The notes under the pieces were generated by a model. The model ran no database searches. It was given only the letters and a program-made list of their open reading frames with translations, and had not been told where the DNA came from. Of a DNA stretch of 55,828 nt, positions 50,684 to 55,828 are shown one piece after another. Numbering within the stretch: position 1 is the first letter of the stretch; the number at the start of each line of letters is the position of its first letter. Origin of the DNA: Deltaproteobacteria bacterium (GTDB lineage Bacteria; Myxococcota_A; UBA9160; UBA4427); the NCBI GenBank assembly GCA_029261855.1, contig JAJDAN010000090.1:1-55828 (forward strand). The letters are read 5' to 3'. The position numbers and the translations under genes were made by a program.

Positions 50684-51763
50684 ATGTCTCGATCCCGGAC
50701 GCTTCTCGTCGTCTGCGCCGTGCTCTTGTGGTTGTCCCCCATCGCGGGTTGTGATGCGGCCGATGAGAAACGCAGTTCGGAGAAGCCCCTCGAAACCGTC
50801 GAGGTCGTGACGGTGGAGCCGCGGGTACTGGTGGACATCGCATCGCTGACCGGTCAGCTCGAAGCCGAGAACAGCGTGGTCGTGAAACCCGAGACCGATG
50901 GAATCGTGGCGTCCATCGACTTCGTCGAGGGGGAGCCCGTCGAGAAGGGCCAGGTGCTCCTCACCCTGCGTGACGGGATGCAGCGAGCACGCGTCGCCGA
51001 GGCCCGGGCTGCGCTGAGGCTCGCCCAGCAGGTGTTCGACCGCGAGAGCAATCTCCAACGCCGGGACGCGTCGTCGGTTGCGCGCATCGAGGAAGTCCGT
51101 GCCAAGCTCGCGACCGGCAGGGCGCAGCTCGACCTGACGGAGATCGAGCTGTCGCGAACCCGCATTCCCGCGCCCTTCGACGGCGTGCCCGGGGCGCGCC
51201 TGGTCGCCATCGGGGAGCGCGTCGAGGACGACGCCGAACTCGTGAGGATCACGTCCCTCGATCGTCTCCAGCTCATCTTCACCGTGCCCGAGACGGCGGT
51301 GGCGTTGGCGCGTCAGGGCGCCGAGATCTCGATCCGGGTCGCGGCCTTTTCCGGAGAGAGCTTCGAGGGGAAGGTCTTCTTCGTTTCTCCGACCATCGAC
51401 CCGGCGACCCGACGCCTCGTCCTCAAGGCCTGGATCGACAACGAGGATTACCGCCTCAAGCCGGGGATGTTCGCGAACGTGGACGTGCAGGTGTCCAAGC
51501 GCCACGGCGCGCTGTTGGTTCCCGAGGCCGCCATGGTCTACGACCGCAACGGCACCTATGTCTGGCGCGTGCTGGAAGGCGACGCCGTCGAGAAGGTGCC
51601 CGTCGTGGTCGGTGTGCGTCAGTCCGGCGAGGTCGAGATCCGGGAGGGCATCTCGGACGGAGACCGCGTGATCTCTGCCGGCACCCACAAGGTGATGGCG
51701 GGGGATCGCATCGCGATCGCCGGGCCGGTAGCGGCTGCCCCGAGCCCCGAGGACGGGAAGTGA
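50684..51763 (+). CDS. RND efflux periplasmic adaptor (membrane fusion) lipoprotein
   Basis: This 359-residue protein has a signal peptide and lipobox (LSPIAGC). It has the MFP layout: barrel-sandwich start SLTGQLEAENSVVVKPETDG, lipoyl-like DFVEGEPVEKGQVLLTL, a short alpha-hairpin and beta-barrel (VEDDAELVRITSLDRLQLIF), and membrane-proximal ISDGDRVISAGTHKVMAGD. It bridges the inner-membrane pump and an outer-membrane channel; no TolC-type gene is present here. It ends in GTGA overlap with the permease. Confidence 0.9.
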   Translation: MSRSRTLLVVCAVLLWLSPIAGCDAADEKRSSEKPLETVEVVTVEPRVLVDIASLTGQLEAENSVVVKPETDGIVASIDFVEGEPVEKGQVLLTLRDGMQRARVAEARAALRLAQQVFDRESNLQRRDASSVARIEEVRAKLATGRAQLDLTEIELSRTRIPAPFDGVPGARLVAIGERVEDDAELVRITSLDRLQLIFTVPETAVALARQGAEISIRVAAFSGESFEGKVFFVSPTIDPATRRLVLKAWIDNEDYRLKPGMFANVDVQVSKRHGALLVPEAAMVYDRNGTYVWRVLEGDAVEKVPVVVGVRQSGEVEIREGISDGDRVISAGTHKVMAGDRIAIAGPVAAAPSPEDGK

Positions 51764-54700
51764 GACTGTCCGCGATCTGCATCGAGCGCCCGGTGCTGAC
51801 GACGGTGATGTCTCTCATCATCGTGCTGCTCGGCGTGATCGCTCTGCCGCGGCTTCCGAACCGTGAGCTTCCGGACGTGGATCCGCCCGTCGTTTCCGTC
51901 ACCACGATCTACCCGGGCGCCGCCGCGGAGGTCGTGGAGACCTCTGTCACGCAACCGCTGGAGGACGCGGTCAACGGGATCGAGGGCGTCAAGCACGTTC
52001 GCTCGGAGAGCCGCGAGCAGGTGTCGTCCATTTCGATCGAGTTCGGGCTCGACCGCGACATCGAAGCCGCGGCCAATGACGTGCGCGATCGGGTGGCGCG
52101 TGCCCGGGGCGAACTGCCAGACGAGATCGATCCCCCTGTCGTCGCGAAGACCGACGCGGACGCGCGGCCGATCCTCTTCATGGCGCTCTATGGCTCCAGC
52201 TACGACCAGATCGAGCTCACCCGCATCATCGACGACCGGGTGAAGGACCGCATCGAGAAGCTGCCGGGGGTCGCCCAGATCGTCACGGGCGGAGACCGTC
52301 GTTACTCGATGCGGATCTGGATCGACAACCGCCGCCTGGGCGCCCAGAACCTCACCATCGCCGAGGTCGTCGCCGCCTTGCAGCGCGAGAATGTCGACAT
52401 CCCGTCCGGTCGTATCGAGAGTCGCGATACGGAGTTCACCGTTCGCAGCCTGGGTGAGCTCACCAGCGTGCGAGACTACGAACGCTTGATCGTCGCGCAG
52501 GTCGACGGAAAGCTGGTGCAGCTCGGCGACGTGGCCGACGTGGAGACCGGCCCCGAGGACGAGCGCAAGCTCGTTCGCTACAACGGCGCGCCGGCGGTCG
52601 CCATCGGCGTCATCAAACAATCGAAGGCGAACACCCTAGCCGTGGCCAATGCCGTGAAGCGCGAGGTCGCCGCGCTGAACGCCGAACTGGGCAAGGGCTT
52701 GAGTCTCGAGGTCGCCTACGACTCGTCTGTCTTCATTCGCGAGTCGATCACCGACGTCACCCGCACGATCTTCGAAGCCTCGTTGCTGGTGGTGTTGGTC
52801 ATCTACATCTTCCTTCGCAGCGTCCGAGCGACCATCATCCCCGCCGTCGCGATCCCGGTTTCGATCATCGGCGCTTTCGCGGTTCTCTACTTCGCCGGCT
52901 TCTCGATCAACACCCTGACCTTGATGGGTGTGACCCTCGCCATCGGGCTGGTCGTGGACGATGCCATCGTCGTGCTCGAGAACATCACGCGTTGGGTCGA
53001 AGAAGGCACACCGCCCATGGAGGCGGCGCGTCGCGGCATGGACGAGATCTCGTTTGCAGTCGTTGCCGCGACCGTCTCGGCGGTATCCGTCTTCCTTCCG
53101 CTCATCTTCCTCCAGGACACGACGGGCCGGCTCTTTGGTGAGTTCGCCGTCACCGTCGCCAGCGCGATCGCGATCTCGGGCTTCGTCGCCGTGACGCTCG
53201 CTCCGATGCTCTGCGCCCGGGTGCTCGCAGTGCGACGCGAGGAGACCGGCCTGAAGCGGGTGCTCGGTCGCTTCTTCGAGCGACTCAGCGACGGCTACGT
53301 GTCGCTGGTGCGTCCGCTGGTCTCGTCACCCGTGCGGTCCGCAACAGCGCTCGGGCTCGGCGTGCTCTGGGTGCTCGGCGGCTTCTGGCTCTACGGTGAG
53401 CTGCCCGAAGAGCTGATGCCCGAAGCCGACCGCGGGACGGTGCTCGTCTGGTCCGAGGCGCCCGAGGGCAGCACGATCGAGTACATGGACCGCTACCAGC
53501 GCCAGGCGGAGGAGATCGTCCACGCGGTTCCCGAGATCGATCGCGGGCTCTCGGTCGTTGCGCTCGGACTCGGGGCTCCCGGGATCGTCAACCAGGGCAT
53601 CTTCTTCACACAGCTCGTCGATCGTTCCGAACGCGAGCGTTCCCAGCAGGAGATCGTCGCCTCCATGGGCGACGACCTGAGGGGTGTCGCGGGCATCAAG
53701 CTGCGACCCTTCAATCCGAGTCCGTTGCGCGGCTTCGGGGGCTCGGCTGTCGAGGTGGTCGTGCAGGGACCGGACCTCTACGAGCTGGCCCGGATCGCCG
53801 ATGACGTCGAACGCACGGCCATGGCCGAGGGCATCTTCAAGCACGTGCGGTCGAATCTCGTTCTCAACAAGCCCCAGCTCGAGATCGAGATCGACCGGGA
53901 GCGCGCCAGTGACCTTGGCATGTCCATGAAGGACATGGCGACGACCCTGCAGATCCTCCTCGGCGGGGTCGACGTCTCGACCTTCAAGCAGGACGGCGAG
54001 ACCTACAATGTCATGGCGCAGCTGCGACGGAACGAACGCGCGACGGCGCGCGACGTCATCTCGTTGTTCGTGCGCGGCAACGGCGAGCTGATTCCGTTGT
54101 CGGCGGTGGCCACGGCCCGGGAAACGACCTCGCCGCGCTCGCTCCCCCACTACGACCGCTTCCGGTCCGTCACGATCAACGCCGACGTGCAGGACGATGT
54201 GTCGCAGGCCGAGGGCCTCGACCGCATGATGGCCATCGCCCAGGCGTCGTTGCCCACTCGCGGTGGCTACCGGGTGGAGTTCTCCGGCGAAGCCGAGAAG
54301 TTCTTCGAATCCGGCAACGCCATCGTCTTTGCCTACGCGCTTGCGATCCTCATCGTGTACCTCGTGCTCGCGGCCCAGTTCGAGAGCTTCTTCGATCCCC
54401 TCGTGATCCTGGTTGCCGTGTTCTTGTCGTTCACGGGCGCGCTGATCGCCCTGAAGGTCGTGCCGGGTCAGTCGCTGAACCTGTTCAGCAAGATCGGCAT
54501 CGTGATGTTGGTCGGGTTGGTGACGAAGAACTCGATCCTGATCGTCGAGTTCGCCAATCAGCTGCGCGAACGCGGTCGCTCGCTCGGGGACGCCACCGTG
54601 GAGGCGTGTCGGACGCGCTTCCGCCCGATCCTGATGACTTCGACAGCGACCATCATGGGGATCCTGCCCATCGCCCTGGGGCTGGGCGCCGGTGGTGAAT

Positions 54701-54891
54701 CACGCGCCCCCCTCGGCGTGGCCGTCGTCGGCGGGATGCTCTTCTCGACGGCGCTCACCTTCTTCATCGTGCCCGCGACCTACGTGACTCTCGATCGCTT
54801 CCGCGGGCATCGCGCCCCGGCGTCTGATGCGGCGTCTGGGCCGGTGCCTCCCTCGACGCTCGATGCGGCGCCCTTGGCCGGGGGCCGATGA
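51760..54891 (+). CDS. RND efflux permease, HAE1 (AcrB/MdtB-like) family
   Basis: This 1043-residue inner-membrane pump has 12 transmembrane helices and two large periplasmic loops. The proton-relay Asp pair is in AIGLVVDDAIVVLENI (TM4) and the relay Lys in GLVTKNSILIVEFANQLRERG (TM10). It exports hydrophobic or amphiphilic compounds using proton influx. The substrate is unknown. The start is GTG 51760, overlapping the adaptor stop. Its stop overlaps the uppP start (ATGA), an uncommon gene fusion of transcripts. Confidence 0.93.
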   Translation: MRLSAICIERPVLTTVMSLIIVLLGVIALPRLPNRELPDVDPPVVSVTTIYPGAAAEVVETSVTQPLEDAVNGIEGVKHVRSESREQVSSISIEFGLDRDIEAAANDVRDRVARARGELPDEIDPPVVAKTDADARPILFMALYGSSYDQIELTRIIDDRVKDRIEKLPGVAQIVTGGDRRYSMRIWIDNRRLGAQNLTIAEVVAALQRENVDIPSGRIESRDTEFTVRSLGELTSVRDYERLIVAQVDGKLVQLGDVADVETGPEDERKLVRYNGAPAVAIGVIKQSKANTLAVANAVKREVAALNAELGKGLSLEVAYDSSVFIRESITDVTRTIFEASLLVVLVIYIFLRSVRATIIPAVAIPVSIIGAFAVLYFAGFSINTLTLMGVTLAIGLVVDDAIVVLENITRWVEEGTPPMEAARRGMDEISFAVVAATVSAVSVFLPLIFLQDTTGRLFGEFAVTVASAIAISGFVAVTLAPMLCARVLAVRREETGLKRVLGRFFERLSDGYVSLVRPLVSSPVRSATALGLGVLWVLGGFWLYGELPEELMPEADRGTVLVWSEAPEGSTIEYMDRYQRQAEEIVHAVPEIDRGLSVVALGLGAPGIVNQGIFFTQLVDRSERERSQQEIVASMGDDLRGVAGIKLRPFNPSPLRGFGGSAVEVVVQGPDLYELARIADDVERTAMAEGIFKHVRSNLVLNKPQLEIEIDRERASDLGMSMKDMATTLQILLGGVDVSTFKQDGETYNVMAQLRRNERATARDVISLFVRGNGELIPLSAVATARETTSPRSLPHYDRFRSVTINADVQDDVSQAEGLDRMMAIAQASLPTRGGYRVEFSGEAEKFFESGNAIVFAYALAILIVYLVLAAQFESFFDPLVILVAVFLSFTGALIALKVVPGQSLNLFSKIGIVMLVGLVTKNSILIVEFANQLRERGRSLGDATVEACRTRFRPILMTSTATIMGILPIALGLGAGGESRAPLGVAVVGGMLFSTALTFFIVPATYVTLDRFRGHRAPASDAASGPVPPSTLDAAPLAGGR

Positions 54892-55667
54892 GCGAGCTCG
54901 AGGCGCTGTGGCTCGGGATCGTGCAGGGGCTGACGGAGTTCTTTCCCGTCTCGAGCTCGGGGCATCTCGTGGTCTTCCAGACGATGCTCGACGTGCATCT
55001 CGAGGGATTGCTCTTCGACGTGGCGGTCCACGTGGCAACCGTGGTGGCGATCGTCCTGTTCTACCACCGGCGCATCGGCACGCTGATCGTCGGCGTACTC
55101 GCCCGCGACCGGGGTGCCCTTCGCTACGTGGGGAAGCTCGCCCTCGCGACGCTGCCTGTCGTCGGTGTCGGGCTCGCGGCGCGCGATCTGATCACCGCCC
55201 AGTTCTCGTCCCCGACCCTCGTTGCGGTCCTGCTGATCGTGACCGGCGGAGTCGTATGGACGACCCGCTTCACGCGGAAGGAGAACGGCCTGGAAGAGCC
55301 GGGCTGGGGTGCCGCGCTCTTGATCGGTCTCGCCCAGGCCTGCGCGATCCTGCCGGGCATTTCCCGCAGTGGTTCGACAGTTGCCGCGGCGCTCGCACTG
55401 GGGATCGCACCCGCAGCGGCGGCCGAGTTCAGCTTCCTGTTGGGAGTCATCGCCGTGAGCGGCGCGGCCGCCCTCGTGCTGCCGGATCTCCGCTACGCGG
55501 CACCGGAGGCTCTGTCGGCCGTGACGGTCGGGTCGGCGGCTGCACTGGTCAGCGGCTGTCTCGCCATCTGGTTGTTCTTGAAGATGCTGGCGAGCAACAC
55601 CTTCCACTACTTCGCCTGGTGGGCCTGGCTGGCGGGGGGCGCCTTCCTGGCCTGGCAACTCGTCTGA
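54888..55667 (+). CDS. uppP: Undecaprenyl-diphosphatase (BacA/UppP)
   Basis: This 259-residue polytopic inner-membrane enzyme recycles undecaprenyl pyrophosphate to the monophosphate carrier for peptidoglycan and O-antigen synthesis and gives bacitracin tolerance. The two signature motifs are GIVQGLTEFFPVSSSGHLV (Glu-rich P-loop-like) and ILPGISRSGSTVAAALALG (PGxSRS). Its start lies inside the stop of the RND permease (ATGA), so it is the third gene of that operon. Strong hairpins follow the stop. Confidence 0.95.
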   Translation: MSELEALWLGIVQGLTEFFPVSSSGHLVVFQTMLDVHLEGLLFDVAVHVATVVAIVLFYHRRIGTLIVGVLARDRGALRYVGKLALATLPVVGVGLAARDLITAQFSSPTLVAVLLIVTGGVVWTTRFTRKENGLEEPGWGAALLIGLAQACAILPGISRSGSTVAAALALGIAPAAAAEFSFLLGVIAVSGAAALVLPDLRYAAPEALSAVTVGSAAALVSGCLAIWLFLKMLASNTFHYFAWWAWLAGGAFLAWQLV

Positions 55668-55678
55668 GAGAGAGCGCC

Positions 55679-55716
55679 TCGACCCCCACCGAACGCGGCA
55701 GTTCGATGGGGGTCGA
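55679..55716 (+). terminator. Strong hairpin ending the RND-uppP operon
   Basis: TCGACCCCCA (55679-55688) pairs with TGGGGGTCGA (55707-55716). CGAAC/GTTCG extends the stem inside after one mismatch, leaving loop GCGGCA. No U-tract follows. Its position between convergent genes supports a bidirectional terminator. Confidence 0.65.
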
Positions 55717-55742
55717 TCAGAGCTTCTTCCGGCTTGCTGCGG

Positions 55743-55765
55743 GTGCGCGGCGTTAAGCCGCGCAC
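55743..55765 (-). terminator. Second hairpin, 9-bp perfect stem
   Basis: GTGCGCGGC (55743-55751) pairs with GCCGCGCAC (55757-55765), loop GTTAA. It lies 10 nt beyond the stop of the convergent partial gene, so it probably terminates that gene. Confidence 0.55.
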
Positions 55766-55774
55766 GCGCCGCGC

Positions 55775-55828
55775 CTAGGGGTCGAGGATCGGGGGGAGCC
55801 GCTGAGCGGGGTGGGTCTCGCGCAGCTT
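55775..55828 (-). CDS. 3' end of a convergent gene truncated by the window edge
   Basis: On the minus strand the last 54 bases read in frame as 17 codons ending in TAG, with C-terminus KLRETHPAQRLPPILDP. The placement of two hairpins before it and the convergent layout suggest a real gene end. The product cannot be identified from so few residues. Confidence 0.4.
   Translation of the reverse strand, partial: KLRETHPAQRLPPILDP

Overview
The window is a GC-rich, densely packed chromosomal segment from a Gram-negative (diderm) heterotroph. The diderm assignment rests on a TonB-dependent receptor, a TonB energising operon, an RND efflux system, several lipobox proteins and a PEP-CTERM protein. 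Gene content (ImuA/ImuB/DnaE2 mutasome, LLM oxidoreductase, crotonase, P450, sulfatase-fold hydrolases, ThrH) would suit an uncultured Myxococcota/'delta'-type or other proteobacterial lineage. That placement is inference only; there is no rRNA or other marker here. I see no tRNA or rRNA gene, CRISPR array, insertion sequence or prophage, and no gene-free stretch over 300 bases.

Layout. 1-8.3 kb: lipid/xenobiotic-type catabolic genes (crotonase, family VIII esterase, LLM oxidoreductase, lipoprotein hydrolase of the sulfatase fold, SDR, P450). 8.4-21.6 kb: three translesion polymerase loci (dnaE2; dinB; imuA-imuB) interleaved with a receiver/FAD-oxidase/esterase operon, a PEP-CTERM protein, argC, a creatininase-family protein and a methyltransferase. 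21.7-25.8 kb: purN, then a translationally coupled operon of adenosine-kinase-like protein, Ca2+/cation antiporter and L-2-hydroxyglutarate-oxidase-like protein. 25.9-31.3 kb: PP2C phosphatase opposite a ChpT/histidine-kinase-like protein, acyl desaturase, typA and a phytanoyl-CoA-dioxygenase homologue. 31.4-38.6 kb: a helical-repeat lipoprotein, a small lipoprotein, a protein with a C-terminal sorting-type tail, a large TPR lipoprotein and a second sulfatase-fold hydrolase. 38.6-49.5 kb: TonB receptor, outer-membrane-like protein, two lipoproteins, then a TonB2-type operon (DUF3450 - TtpC-like - ExbB - TonB - TPR) lacking the expected exbD, followed by a YkvA/DUF1232 protein. 49.6-55.8 kb: small membrane protein, thrH, an RND efflux pair fused by overlaps to uppP, a strong terminator and the 3' tip of a convergent gene.

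The most notable observations are: (i) a nearly identical 29-bp promoter element (22/29 matches, 10-bp identical core) in front of both dnaE2 and imuA, which looks like a lineage-specific DNA-damage control element; (ii) a TANNNT hexamer 6-8 nt before the start codon of about nine genes, implying frequent leaderless transcription; (iii) the exbD-less TonB operon; (iv) sulfatase-fold enzymes with threonine at the nucleophile position; and (v) in-frame minisatellites that build low-complexity linkers and C-terminal tails.
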